From positions 4,588,001 to 4,652,000 of the forward strand of contig NZ_CP104285.1 in NCBI RefSeq assembly GCF_025244905.1: a stretch of 64,000 nt of DNA. Reading direction: 5' to 3'. Under the pieces are notes generated by a model, which saw nothing but the letters and a program-made list of their open reading frames with translations, made no database searches and was not told where the DNA came from. Positions 49,141 through 60,068 of this stretch are shown here, piece after piece (the first letter of the stretch is position 1; every line of letters starts with the position of its first letter). The DNA is from Enterobacter mori (lineage in GTDB: Bacteria > Pseudomonadota > Gammaproteobacteria > Enterobacterales > Enterobacteriaceae). The position numbers were made by a program, and so were the translations under genes.

Positions 49141-50166
49141 TTGAAGTCCAGGAAAGAGGTCACTACGGCGACCATGAAAGACGTTGCCGAGAAAGCACAA
49201 GTCTCAACGGCAACCGTGTCCCGCGCATTAATGAACCCGGATAAAGTCTCCCAGTCGACCCGTAACAAGGTTGAACAGGCGGCACTGGAAGTGGGCTATT
49301 TCCCGCAGGCAATGGGGCGCAACGTAAAGCGCAATGAATCGCGGACTATTCTGGTGATTGTACCGGACATCTGCGACCCCTTCTTTAGCGAGATCATTCG
49401 CGGTATCGAAGTGACGGCGGCTGAACAAGGCTATCTGGTGCTGATTGGCGACTGCGCCCACCAGAATCAGCAGGAAAAAACCTTTATCGATCTCATTATC
49501 ACCAAGCAGATTGACGGCATGTTGCTGCTTGGCTCCCGCCTGCCGTTTGATGCCAGCATTGAAGAACAACGCAATTTACCGCCGATGGTGATGGCCAACG
49601 AGTTCGCGCCAGAGCTGGAACTGCCGACGGTGCATATTGATAACCTGACGGCCGCGTTCAATGCGGTGAACTATCTTCAGGATCTGGGGCATAAGCGCAT
49701 TGGCTGTATTGCCGGGCCGGAAGAGATGCCGCTTTGCCATTACCGCCTGCAGGGCTATGTTCAGGCGCTGCGTCGTACCGGAGCCATTGTCGATCCGCAC
49801 TATATTGCGCGCGGTGATTTTACCTTTGAAGCGGGCGGACAGGCGCTGGAGAAACTGCTGGCGCTGCCGCAGCCGCCAACAGCGGTGTTCTGCCACAGCG
49901 ACGTGATGGCGCTGGGAGCGCTGTCTCACGCCAAACGCCGTGGATTACGCGTGCCAAAAGACCTGTCGATTATCGGCTTCGATAATATTTCGCTTTCAGA
50001 ATTTTGCGATCCGCCTCTCTCCACCGTTTCACAACCACGCTATCAGATTGGCCGCGAAGCGATGCTGCTTTTGCTGGATCAGCTGCAGGGTCAAACGGTT
50101 AGCAGCGGCTCGCGGTTACTGGACTGCGAGCTGATTGTTCGCGGCTCTACCCAGGCATTGACTTAA
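49141..50166 (+). CDS. cytR: LacI-family nucleoside regulator CytR, TTG start
   Basis: 341 residues from a TTG start at 49141, exactly the E. coli length, with GAGGAG six bases upstream. An in-frame ATG at 49099 would add 14 residues not resembling CytR. The helix-turn-helix is MKDVAEKAQVSTATVSRALMNP at about residues 12-33, followed by the cytidine-binding periplasmic-protein-like domain, which is highly conserved. CytR represses nucleoside uptake and catabolism genes together with CRP. Confidence 0.95.
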   Translation: MKSRKEVTTATMKDVAEKAQVSTATVSRALMNPDKVSQSTRNKVEQAALEVGYFPQAMGRNVKRNESRTILVIVPDICDPFFSEIIRGIEVTAAEQGYLVLIGDCAHQNQQEKTFIDLIITKQIDGMLLLGSRLPFDASIEEQRNLPPMVMANEFAPELELPTVHIDNLTAAFNAVNYLQDLGHKRIGCIAGPEEMPLCHYRLQGYVQALRRTGAIVDPHYIARGDFTFEAGGQALEKLLALPQPPTAVFCHSDVMALGALSHAKRRGLRVPKDLSIIGFDNISLSEFCDPPLSTVSQPRYQIGREAMLLLLDQLQGQTVSSGSRLLDCELIVRGSTQALT

Positions 50167-50259
50167 AGTAAATGCCTTTCGGACACCCTTATCTGGTCAA
50201 AGCCCCGCCGCTTAAGTAACATGGCGGGCTGACGAACGAATAAATACAGCGAAACGATA

Positions 50260-51249
50260 GTGGCACAACGAGATTATGTACGTCGCGGCCAGCCGGCACC
50301 TTCGCGACGCAAAAAGAGCAGTTCAAAAAGCAAGCAGCGGAACCTGCCTGCCGTCTCGCCAGCAATGGTCGCTATTGCTGCGGCTGTACTGGTGGCCTTC
50401 ATTGGCGGCCTGTACTTCATTACGCACCATAAAAAAGAAGAATCTGAAGCGCTTCAGGGCAACAAAGTGGCCGGTAATGGCCTTCCGCCGAAGCCTGAGG
50501 AGCGCTGGCGCTATATTAAAGAGCTGGAAAGCCGCCAGCCTGGCGTGCGTGCGCCTACCGAGCCGTCTGCCGGTGGCGAAGTGAAAAATGCCGATCAGCT
50601 GACGAACGAACAGCGCCAGCTGCTGGCACAGATGCAGGCCGATATGCGCCAGCAGCCTACGCAGCTGAATGAAGTGCCGTGGAATGAACAAACGCCTGCG
50701 CAGCGTCAGCAAACGTTGCAGATGCAGCGTCAGCGCCAGGCACAAATTCAGCAACAGCAACAGCAGCAGTGGACGCAAACCCAGCCGGTACAACAGCCGA
50801 AGGCCCAGCCATACCAGCAGCCACAGCAGCAGACGCGTACGGTACAATCGCAGCCTGTTCAGCAACAGCCAAAAGCGCAGCCGCAAAAGCAAGCGGCGCA
50901 GCCGTATCAGGATCTGCTCCAGACGCCAGCGCATACCACGGCGCAGCAGCCGAAAACGCAGCAGGCCGCGCCGGTGACTAAAGAAACCGAAGCACCGAAG
51001 CAAACGGCAGAGAAAAAAGACGAACGCCGCTGGATGGTGCAGTGCGGCTCGTTTAAAGGTGCCGAGCAGGCCGAAACCGTGCGTGCTCAGCTCGCGTTCG
51101 AAGGATTTGACTCACGCATTACCACCAATAACGGCTGGAACCGCGTGGTGATTGGCCCGGTCAAAGGCAAAGAAAATGCCGATGGTACTATCTCTCGTTT
51201 GAAAGTAGCCGGTCACACAAACTGCATTCGACTCGCCTCCGGGGGTTGA
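50260..51249 (+). CDS. ftsN: Cell division protein FtsN, GTG start
   Basis: 329 residues (E. coli 319) from GTG at 50260. A basic cytoplasmic tail (residues 1-32) is followed by one membrane segment (VAIAAAVLVAFIGGLYFIT, about 36-54). The essential periplasmic helices contain ERWRYIKELESRQPG near 83-95. A Gln-rich linker (about 145-225) is longer and more repetitive than in E. coli. The C-terminal SPOR domain (about 252-329) binds denuded septal glycan. It triggers constriction through FtsA and FtsQLB. The stop codon overlaps the likely hslV heat-shock promoter. Confidence 0.96.
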   Translation: MAQRDYVRRGQPAPSRRKKSSSKSKQRNLPAVSPAMVAIAAAVLVAFIGGLYFITHHKKEESEALQGNKVAGNGLPPKPEERWRYIKELESRQPGVRAPTEPSAGGEVKNADQLTNEQRQLLAQMQADMRQQPTQLNEVPWNEQTPAQRQQTLQMQRQRQAQIQQQQQQQWTQTQPVQQPKAQPYQQPQQQTRTVQSQPVQQQPKAQPQKQAAQPYQDLLQTPAHTTAQQPKTQQAAPVTKETEAPKQTAEKKDERRWMVQCGSFKGAEQAETVRAQLAFEGFDSRITTNNGWNRVVIGPVKGKENADGTISRLKVAGHTNCIRLASGG

Positions 51250-51272
51250 AACCCCCAAAATCCCCCCCATCT
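51246..51272 (+). promoter_or_regulatory. Sigma-32 (heat-shock) promoter of hslVU
   Basis: TTGAAA at 51246-51251, a 13-base spacer and CCCCATCT at 51265-51272 fit the RpoH consensus CTTGAAA-N13/14-CCCCATNT well. HslVU is a known heat-shock operon. The -35 overlaps the ftsN stop. Confidence 0.8.
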
Positions 51273-51285
51273 ATCATTTAATTCA

Positions 51286-51307
51286 GCCCTGAGCACTGGC
51301 TCAGGGC
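51286..51307 (+). promoter_or_regulatory. 5'-UTR stem-loop of hslVU mRNA
   Basis: GCCCTGAGC-ACTG-GCTCAGGGC, a perfect nine-pair stem, lies just after the expected heat-shock start site and before the hslV ribosome site. In E. coli a stem-loop at this place is reported to stabilise hslVU mRNA. The tail TTCTGTTT could also give partial termination of ftsN transcripts. Confidence 0.7.
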
Positions 51308-51343
51308 TTCTGTTTCCCGAATCTGTAACCAGGGGGTCTGCTC

Positions 51344-51874
51344 GTGACAACAATAGTAAGTGTACGCCGTAACGGCCATGTGGTAATCGCCGGTGATGGC
51401 CAGGCCACGCTGGGTAATACCGTCATGAAGGGCAACGTGAAGAAAGTGCGTCGTCTCTACAACGACAAAGTGATCGCCGGTTTTGCAGGCGGCACGGCGG
51501 ATGCCTTCACGCTGTTTGAACTGTTTGAACGCAAACTGGAAATGCACCAGGGTCATCTGGTGAAAGCCGCCGTTGAGCTGGCGAAAGACTGGCGTACCGA
51601 CCGCATGCTGCGCAAACTCGAAGCGCTGCTGGCCGTGGCCGATGAAACCGCCTCGCTGATCATCACCGGGAACGGTGACGTGATTCAGCCGGAAAATGAC
51701 CTGATTGCCATCGGCTCCGGCGGCCCGTACGCCCAGGCTGCAGCCCGCGCCCTGTTGGAAAACACCGACATGAACGCGCGTGATATCGCGGTGAAAGCGT
51801 TGGATATTGCAGGTGATATCTGCATTTATACCAACCACAACCACACCATCGAAGAATTGACCTCCAAAGCGTAA
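51344..51874 (+). CDS. hslV: HslV peptidase subunit of HslUV protease
   Basis: 176 residues, as in E. coli, from GTG at 51344 after AGGGGG. After removal of Met, Thr2 (TTIVSVRRN) is the nucleophile of this proteasome-beta-like dodecamer. Conserved [14 protein letters not shown] and [14 protein letters not shown] are present. It degrades unfolded proteins and SulA when capped by HslU. It is nine bases from hslU, in the heat-shock operon hslVU. Confidence 0.97.
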   Translation: MTTIVSVRRNGHVVIAGDGQATLGNTVMKGNVKKVRRLYNDKVIAGFAGGTADAFTLFELFERKLEMHQGHLVKAAVELAKDWRTDRMLRKLEALLAVADETASLIITGNGDVIQPENDLIAIGSGGPYAQAAARALLENTDMNARDIAVKALDIAGDICIYTNHNHTIEELTSKA

Positions 51875-51883
51875 GGATCTCCC

Positions 51884-53218
51884 ATGTCTGAAATGACCCC
51901 ACGCGAAATTGTCAGCGAACTGAACAAACACATTATCGGCCAGGATAACGCCAAGCGTTCCGTGGCTATCGCCCTGCGTAACCGCTGGCGTCGTATGCAG
52001 CTTGATGAAGAGCTGCGCCACGAAGTGACCCCGAAAAACATTCTGATGATCGGGCCGACCGGCGTGGGTAAAACCGAAATCGCTCGTCGCCTGGCGAAAC
52101 TCGCTAACGCGCCGTTCATCAAAGTGGAGGCCACCAAGTTCACCGAAGTGGGCTATGTGGGTAAAGAAGTAGACTCCATCATCCGCGATCTGACCGACTC
52201 GGCGATCAAGATGGTGCGCGTCCAGGCAATCGAGAAAAACCGCTACCGTGCGGAAGAGATGGCCGAAGAGCGCATTCTCGACGTGCTGATCCCGCCGGCG
52301 AAAAACAACTGGGGCCAGGCAGAGCAGCAGGCGGAACCGTCCGCCGCGCGCCAGGCATTCCGCAAGAAACTGCGTGAAGGTCAGCTGGATGACAAAGAGA
52401 TTGAGATCGATCTCGCTGCCGCGCCGATGGGTGTCGAAATCATGGCACCTCCGGGCATGGAAGAGATGACCAGCCAGCTGCAGTCCATGTTCCAGAACCT
52501 GGGCGGCCAGAAGCAGAAAGCGCGTAAGCTGAAAATCAAAGACGCGATGAAGCTGCTGATTGAAGAAGAAGCGGCGAAGCTGGTGAACCCGGAAGAGCTG
52601 AAGCAGGATGCTATCGACGCGGTTGAGCAGCACGGCATCGTGTTTATCGACGAAATCGACAAAATTTGTAAGCGCGGCGGCAACAGCTCCGGCCCGGATG
52701 TGTCCCGCGAAGGCGTTCAGCGCGACCTGCTGCCGCTGGTTGAAGGCTGCACCGTCTCCACTAAGCACGGCATGGTGAAAACGGACCACATCCTGTTTAT
52801 CGCCTCAGGCGCGTTCCAGGTTGCCAGCCCGTCAGATCTGATCCCGGAACTGCAGGGTCGTCTGCCGATCCGCGTTGAGCTGCAGGCGCTGACCACCGAA
52901 GATTTCGAACGTATCCTGACCGAGCCGAACGCCTCTGCCACCGTGCAGTACAAAGCGCTGATGGCAACCGAAGGTGTGAACCTCGAGTTCACCGAAGACG
53001 GTATCAAACGTATCGCCCAGGCCGCATGGCAGGTGAACGAAACCACCGAGAACATCGGTGCGCGTCGTCTGCACACCGTACTGGAACGCCTGGTGGAAGA
53101 TATCTCTTATGATGCGAGCGACCTTAACGGTCAAACCATTACCATTGACGCAGAATATGTGAGTAAACATCTGGATGCGTTAGTGGCAGATGAAGATCTG
53201 AGCCGTTTTATCCTATAA
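51884..53218 (+). CDS. hslU: HslU ATPase subunit of HslUV protease
   Basis: 444 residues (E. coli 443). It is a Clp/Hsp100-type AAA+ unfoldase. Walker [10 protein letters not shown] is near residues 57-65, Walker [13 protein letters not shown] near 252, and the central I-domain of about 110-240 is present. The C-terminal tail (DLSRFIL) inserts into HslV to activate it. It follows hslV and ends at a strong terminator. Confidence 0.97.
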   Translation: MSEMTPREIVSELNKHIIGQDNAKRSVAIALRNRWRRMQLDEELRHEVTPKNILMIGPTGVGKTEIARRLAKLANAPFIKVEATKFTEVGYVGKEVDSIIRDLTDSAIKMVRVQAIEKNRYRAEEMAEERILDVLIPPAKNNWGQAEQQAEPSAARQAFRKKLREGQLDDKEIEIDLAAAPMGVEIMAPPGMEEMTSQLQSMFQNLGGQKQKARKLKIKDAMKLLIEEEAAKLVNPEELKQDAIDAVEQHGIVFIDEIDKICKRGGNSSGPDVSREGVQRDLLPLVEGCTVSTKHGMVKTDHILFIASGAFQVASPSDLIPELQGRLPIRVELQALTTEDFERILTEPNASATVQYKALMATEGVNLEFTEDGIKRIAQAAWQVNETTENIGARRLHTVLERLVEDISYDASDLNGQTITIDAEYVSKHLDALVADEDLSRFIL

Positions 53219-53246
53219 TCGCGGTTACTGCATTCTCATCACGTTT

Positions 53247-53274
53247 AATGGGGGCTAATGCCCCCATTTTTATT
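53247..53274 (+). terminator. hslVU terminator
   Basis: AATGGGGGC-TAAT-GCCCCCATTTTTATT: a strong stem and T-tract directly after hslU and just before menA. Confidence 0.92.
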
Positions 53275-53286
53275 GGCTAAATACTT

Positions 53287-54207
53287 ATGACTGACATCAG
53301 CCGTACTCAGGCGTGGCTCGAAAGTTTGCGCCCTAAAACGCTTCCTCTGGCCTTTGCCGCGATTATCGTCGGTACTGCGCTTGCCTGGTGGCAAGGTTAT
53401 TTTGATCCGCTGGTCGCCGCGCTGGCGTTGATTACCGCTGGCCTGCTGCAAATTCTCTCCAATCTCGCCAACGACTATGGCGATGCGGTAAAAGGCAGCG
53501 ACAAGCCCGATCGCATCGGGCCGCTGCGCGGGATGCAGAAAGGGGTCATTACCCAGGCACAGATGAAACGCGCGCTGATTATCACCGTGGTGCTGATTTG
53601 CGTATCCGGCCTGGCGCTGGTGACGGTCGCGTCTAAGACCACCAGCGATTTCATCGGCTTCCTGGTGCTGGGTCTGCTCGCGATTATCGCAGCCATTACC
53701 TACACCGTTGGCACGCGCCCTTACGGTTATATTGGGCTGGGTGATATCTCCGTGCTGATGTTCTTCGGCTGGCTGAGCGTGATGGGGAGTTGGTATCTAC
53801 AGGCGCATACGGTCATCCCTGCCCTGTTCCTGCCCGCAACCGCCTGCGGCCTGCTGGCGACGGCAGTACTCAACATCAACAACCTGCGCGATATCGACAG
53901 CGATCGCGAGAACGGCAAAAACACTCTGGCCGTGCGCCTGGGGCCGGTGAATGCGCGCCGTTATCATACCTGTCTGCTCATTGGCGCGCTGGTTTGCCTG
54001 GCGCTGTTTAACCTGATTTCCTTGCAGAGTTTGTGGGGCTGGCTGTTTGTGCTTGCCGCGCCGCTGCTGATTAAGCAGGCCCGCTTTGTGATGCGCGAAC
54101 TCAGCCCGGCAGCCATGCCGCCAATGCTGGAGCGTACGGTAAAAGGCGCGTTGCTGACTAACCTGCTGTTCGTCATCGGGATTGTGTTAAGCCAGACGCT
54201 CAGTTAG
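53287..54207 (+). CDS. menA: 1,4-Dihydroxy-2-naphthoate polyprenyltransferase MenA
   Basis: 306 residues (E. coli 308). This UbiA-family membrane enzyme attaches the octaprenyl chain to DHNA to make demethylmenaquinone. About eight or nine hydrophobic segments alternate with the two Asp-rich motifs NDYGDAVKGSDKPDR (near residue 62) and DIDSDRENGKNT (near 204) that bind Mg-prenyl diphosphate. It starts 13 bases after the hslVU terminator. Confidence 0.95.
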   Translation: MTDISRTQAWLESLRPKTLPLAFAAIIVGTALAWWQGYFDPLVAALALITAGLLQILSNLANDYGDAVKGSDKPDRIGPLRGMQKGVITQAQMKRALIITVVLICVSGLALVTVASKTTSDFIGFLVLGLLAIIAAITYTVGTRPYGYIGLGDISVLMFFGWLSVMGSWYLQAHTVIPALFLPATACGLLATAVLNINNLRDIDSDRENGKNTLAVRLGPVNARRYHTCLLIGALVCLALFNLISLQSLWGWLFVLAAPLLIKQARFVMRELSPAAMPPMLERTVKGALLTNLLFVIGIVLSQTLS

Positions 54208-54299
54208 CTGACAAATATCAATTAACAATTGATGATTTTGCCAACAACGTATTTCGCACGATATACTGAACACATTCGCAGCAACTGAGCGTTAAACCT

Positions 54300-54785
54300 A
54301 TGAAATACGATACCTCCGAGCTTTGTGACATCTACCAGGAAGATGTCAACGTCGTTGAACCGCTGTTCTCCAACTTTGGCGGGCGGTCGTCGTTTGGCGG
54401 GCAAATCATCACGGTGAAATGTTTCGAGGATAACGGGTTGCTGTACGATCTGCTCGAACAGAATGGTCGTGGCCGCGTTCTGGTGGTCGACGGCGGCGGC
54501 TCCGTGCGACGTGCATTGGTTGATGCTGAACTGGCGGGAATTGCCGTTCAGAATGAGTGGGAAGGCATTGTAGTGTACGGCTCCGTGCGTCAGGTGGACG
54601 ATCTCGAAGACCTTGATATCGGGATTCAGGCCATCGCCGCCATACCGGTAGGGGCGGCGGGTGACGGCATCGGCGAAAGCGACGTGCGCGTCAATTTCGG
54701 CGGCGTGACCTTCTTCTCCGGTGACCACCTTTACGCTGACAATACCGGTATTATCCTTTCCGAGGATGCGCTGGATATTGAGTAG
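54300..54785 (+). CDS. rraA: Ribonuclease E activity regulator RraA
   Basis: 161 residues, as in E. coli. It is a ring-shaped trimer that binds the C-terminal scaffold of RNase E and the RhlB helicase and dampens RNA decay. The fold is related to class II aldolases, with conserved [14 protein letters not shown] near residues 61-74. It was formerly called MenG because it follows menA, but it is not a methyltransferase. It ends at an intrinsic terminator. Confidence 0.96.
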   Translation: MKYDTSELCDIYQEDVNVVEPLFSNFGGRSSFGGQIITVKCFEDNGLLYDLLEQNGRGRVLVVDGGGSVRRALVDAELAGIAVQNEWEGIVVYGSVRQVDDLEDLDIGIQAIAAIPVGAAGDGIGESDVRVNFGGVTFFSGDHLYADNTGIILSEDALDIE

Positions 54786-54807
54786 TAAATCGCTAAGCGA
54801 AATCCAT

Positions 54808-54841
54808 AAAAAACCGCCAACAGCAATGTGGCGGTTTTTTT
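54808..54841 (+). terminator. rraA terminator
   Basis: AAAAACCGCCA-ACAGCAATG-TGGCGGTTTTTTT after rraA. Between this and the zapB terminator, 54842-54970, I see no gene that I can support. Confidence 0.88.
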
Positions 54842-54970
54842 GTCCCTCGGGATTCGCGGTCCGTTGGGAAGGCTTGCAGGCTAACACCAGGGATCTTCAT
54901 CATACTCTCGTCCAACCCTTGGGCAACCCCTCAGAACCTTTATAAAATCCTAATTGTTTTGGGATAAATA

Positions 54971-55008
54971 TAAAAAAAGCCGGGTGGCGGCTTCGCCTTA
55001 CCCGGCCT
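54971..55008 (-). terminator. zapB terminator formed by a REP-like palindrome
   Basis: On the minus strand GGCCGGGTAAGGCG-AAG-CCGCCACCCGGC is followed by seven T. The stem is a REP/PU-type sequence here serving as an intrinsic terminator. Confidence 0.82.
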
Positions 55009-55030
55009 GTTCAGTTCATCCCAATGGGAA

Positions 55031-55669
<639 letters not shown>

Positions 55670-56515
55670 ATGAGTCAGACATCAACCTTAAAAGGCCAGT
55701 GCATTGCCGAATTCCTTGGTACCGGGTTGTTGATATTCTTCGGAGTGGGCTGTGTCGCTGCACTGAAAGTGGCGGGTGCCAGTTTTGGTCAGTGGGAAAT
55801 CAGTATCATCTGGGGTCTGGGCGTGGCGATGGCCATCTACCTGACAGCAGGGGTTTCCGGTGCACATCTTAACCCGGCGGTGACCATCGCGCTGTGGCTG
55901 TTCGCGTGCTTCGATGGACGCAAAGTTGTTCCTTTCATTATTTCTCAGTTTGCCGGCGCCTTTTGCGCAGCGGCGTTAGTTTACGGGCTTTATTACAATC
56001 TTTTCATCGACTTCGAACAGACGCATCATATGGTGCGCGGCAGTGTCGAAAGTCTGGATCTGGCTGGCATCTTCTCAACCTATCCGAACCCGCATATCAA
56101 TTTTGTGCAGGCGTTCGCAGTTGAAATGGTGATTACCGCTATTCTGATGGGCGTCATTATGGCGCTGGGCGATGACGGCAACGGCATTCCGCGTGGCCCG
56201 CTGGCCCCGCTGTTGATTGGCCTGCTGATTGCGGTTATCGGCGCATCAATGGGTCCACTGACCGGCTTCGCGATGAACCCGGCGCGTGACCTGGGGCCAA
56301 AAACCTTCGCCTTCTTCGCTGGATGGGGCGACGTCGCCTTTACCGGTGGCAAAGATATTCCTTACTTCCTGGTCCCGCTGTTCGGGCCAATCGTAGGGGC
56401 GGCGCTGGGTGCATTCGGCTATCGCAAATTAATTGGTCGCCACTTACCGTGCGACACCTGTGTGGAAGAAGAGAAAGACACAACGTCTGCCGCACAACAA
56501 AAAGCTTCGCTGTAA
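55670..56515 (+). CDS. glpF: Glycerol facilitator GlpF
   Basis: 281 residues, as in E. coli, from the ATG at 55670 (MSQTSTLKGQ); the extension to 55631 is not conserved. It is an aquaglyceroporin with six transmembrane helices and two half-helices carrying the NPA motifs HLNPAVT (near residue 68) and MNPARDLGP (near 203). The selectivity Arg follows the second NPA. It passes glycerol for capture by GlpK, encoded 21 bases downstream. Confidence 0.97.
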   Translation: MSQTSTLKGQCIAEFLGTGLLIFFGVGCVAALKVAGASFGQWEISIIWGLGVAMAIYLTAGVSGAHLNPAVTIALWLFACFDGRKVVPFIISQFAGAFCAAALVYGLYYNLFIDFEQTHHMVRGSVESLDLAGIFSTYPNPHINFVQAFAVEMVITAILMGVIMALGDDGNGIPRGPLAPLLIGLLIAVIGASMGPLTGFAMNPARDLGPKTFAFFAGWGDVAFTGGKDIPYFLVPLFGPIVGAALGAFGYRKLIGRHLPCDTCVEEEKDTTSAAQQKASL

Positions 56516-58045
<1,530 letters not shown>

Positions 58046-58053
58046 GACAAACA

Positions 58054-58153
58054 CCCCCTCACCCTAACCCTCTCCCCAAAGGCGCGAGGGGACTTAAAAC
58101 ACCCTCTCCCCTTTGGGGAGAGGGCCGGGGTGAGGGGCTCAGACCGCACCACC
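58054..58153. repeat. Two inverted GC-rich palindromes between glpK and glpX
   Basis: CCCCTCACCCTAACCCTCTCC...GCGCGAGGGG at about 58054-58092 and CCCTCTCCCC-TTT-GGGGAGAGGGCCGGGGTGAGG with the end tag TCAGACCGCACC at about 58104-58153. The two face each other, so the pair could fold into one long structure within the glpFKX message. Confidence 0.8.
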
Positions 58154-58214
58154 CCGCACCCTCCCCACTCTGTGATAAACTTCGTGCAATTCCTTTTGAT
58201 TGCACGAGTACCTC

Positions 58215-59225
58215 ATGAAACGTGAACTTGCTATCGAGTTTTCCCGCGTCACCGAAGCGGCCGCCCTCGCAGGCTATAAATGGCTTGGCCGTGGCGACAA
58301 AAATACCGCCGACGGTGCAGCCGTCCATGCCATGCGCATTGTACTTAACCAGGTCAACATCGACGGCACCATCGTGATCGGCGAAGGCGAGATCGACGAA
58401 GCGCCGATGCTCTATATCGGTGAAAAAGTCGGTACCGGCAAAGGCGATGCCGTGGATATCGCGGTCGACCCGATTGAAGGCACCCGCATGACGGCGATGG
58501 GCCAGGCCAACGCGCTGGCGGTGCTGGCCGTGGCCGATAAAGGCTGCTTCCTCAACGCGCCGGATATGTACATGGAAAAGCTGATTGTCGGTCCTGGCGC
58601 GAAGGGCGCAATCGACCTCAGCCTGCCGCTGGAAGAGAACCTGCGCAGCATCGCCAAAGCCCTGGGCAAACCGCTCGGCGAGCTGACCGTGACGATTCTG
58701 GCGAAACCGCGCCACGACGCCACCATCGCGCAGATGCAAAAGCTCGGCGTGCGCGTGTTTGCTATCCCTGACGGTGACGTTGCTGCCTCGATCCTGACCT
58801 GCATGCCGGACAGCGAAGTGGACGTGCTGTACGGTATCGGCGGCGCGCCGGAGGGCGTGGTCTCTGCGGCGGTGATCCGCGCGCTGGACGGCGATATGCA
58901 GGCGCGCCTGCTGCCACGTCATGAGGTGAAAGGCGACAGCGAAGAGAACCGCCGTATCGGGGAAAACGAGCTGGCACGCTGCGAAGCGATGGGCATCGAG
59001 GCCAATAAAGTGCTGGCTCTGGACGAGATGGCGCGCAGCGATAACGTTGTCTTCTCCGCGACCGGCATCACCAAAGGCGATCTGCTGGACGGCATCACCC
59101 GCAAGGGCAATATGGCCACCACCGAAACGCTGCTGATCCGCGGTAAATCGCGCACCATTCGCCGCATTCAGTCGATCCACTATCTCGACCGCAAAGACCC
59201 GGACGTGCAGACGCACATTCTGTAA
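58215..59225 (+). CDS. glpX: Fructose-1,6-bisphosphatase class II, GlpX
   Basis: 336 residues, as in E. coli, from the ATG at 58215 (MKRELAIEF). It is a Mn-dependent gluconeogenic phosphatase. Metal-site motifs are IGEGEIDEAPMLYIGE (about 55-70) and DPIEGTRMT (about 85-93), typical of the inositol-phosphatase superfamily. It is third gene of the glpFKX regulon, but 169 bases with inverted palindromes separate it from glpK, so its expression could be lower or partly independent. Confidence 0.96.
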   Translation: MKRELAIEFSRVTEAAALAGYKWLGRGDKNTADGAAVHAMRIVLNQVNIDGTIVIGEGEIDEAPMLYIGEKVGTGKGDAVDIAVDPIEGTRMTAMGQANALAVLAVADKGCFLNAPDMYMEKLIVGPGAKGAIDLSLPLEENLRSIAKALGKPLGELTVTILAKPRHDATIAQMQKLGVRVFAIPDGDVAASILTCMPDSEVDVLYGIGGAPEGVVSAAVIRALDGDMQARLLPRHEVKGDSEENRRIGENELARCEAMGIEANKVLALDEMARSDNVVFSATGITKGDLLDGITRKGNMATTETLLIRGKSRTIRRIQSIHYLDRKDPDVQTHIL

Positions 59226-59321
59226 AACCGTTTGATCGATTGAGCTTTCCGGCCCGAACGGGCTGGAAATCATCATCACAAATACGGAAGATAGAACAGA
59301 GAAACAGCACAGGAGAAGATC

Positions 59322-60068
59322 ATGGCGGACTGGGTAACAGGAAAAGTCACAAAGGTACAGTTCTGGACCGATGCGCTATTTAGTCTCACCCTGCATGCTC
59401 CCGTCCACCCGTTCACAGCCGGGCAATTTGCGAAGCTGGGGCTGGATGTCGACGGCGAACGCGTGCAGCGCGCCTACTCTTACGTTAACGCGCCTGATAA
59501 CCCGGATCTCGAGTTCTATCTGGTCACCGTCCCGGACGGCAAACTCAGCCCACGCCTCGCGGCGCTGAAGCCTGGCGATGATGTGCAGATTGTGGCAGAA
59601 GCGGCCGGTTTCTTCGTGCTCGACGAAATTCCAGACTGTGACACCCTGTGGATGCTGGCAACCGGCACCGCGATCGGCCCTTATCTCTCTATTTTGCAGT
59701 ACGGCAAAGATCTGGAACGTTTCAAAAACATCGTGCTGGTTCACGCCGCGCGCTACGCCGCCGACCTGAGCTACCTGCCGCAAATGCAGGCGCTGGAACA
59801 GCAGTACGGCGGGAAGCTGAAAATTCAAACCGTGGTCAGCCGTGAAACGGCGTCGGGTTCACTAACCGGACGTGTTCCGGCGTTGATTGAGAGTGGTGCG
59901 CTGGAGGAGGCGGTTGGCTTGCCAATGAATACCGAAACCAGCCATGTGATGCTGTGCGGTAACCCGCAGATGGTTCGTGACACGCAGCAGCTTCTGAAGG
60001 ATACCCGGCAGATGACGAAACACCTTCGTCGCCGACCGGGCCATATGACGGCTGAACACTACTGGTGA
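59322..60068 (+). CDS. fpr: Ferredoxin/flavodoxin-NADP reductase Fpr
   Basis: 248 residues, as in E. coli. This FAD enzyme reduces flavodoxin and ferredoxin with NADPH and belongs to the SoxRS response. The FAD-binding RAYSYVNAP is near residue 50, the NADP-binding GTAIGPYLSI near 116, and the C-terminus ends in Trp (TAEHYW), as typical of the bacterial subclass. Its stop codon abuts the stop of the next gene, which is on the other strand. Confidence 0.96.
   Translation: MADWVTGKVTKVQFWTDALFSLTLHAPVHPFTAGQFAKLGLDVDGERVQRAYSYVNAPDNPDLEFYLVTVPDGKLSPRLAALKPGDDVQIVAEAAGFFVLDEIPDCDTLWMLATGTAIGPYLSILQYGKDLERFKNIVLVHAARYAADLSYLPQMQALEQQYGGKLKIQTVVSRETASGSLTGRVPALIESGALEEAVGLPMNTETSHVMLCGNPQMVRDTQQLLKDTRQMTKHLRRRPGHMTAEHYW

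Noticed and set aside
51278..52789. A 503-residue open frame on the minus strand opposite hslVU
   Set aside because: It is rich in His, Arg, Gln and Phe as expected for the complement of a strongly codon-biased gene, lies wholly opposite two well-conserved genes, and resembles no protein I know.
58054..58153. Possible CRISPR-like repeat cluster
   Set aside because: Only two inverted palindromes without regular unique spacers; they belong to the dispersed intergenic family.
58059..59279. A 406-residue minus-strand frame opposite glpX
   Set aside because: Shadow of glpX, ending inside repeat DNA, with no recognisable domain.
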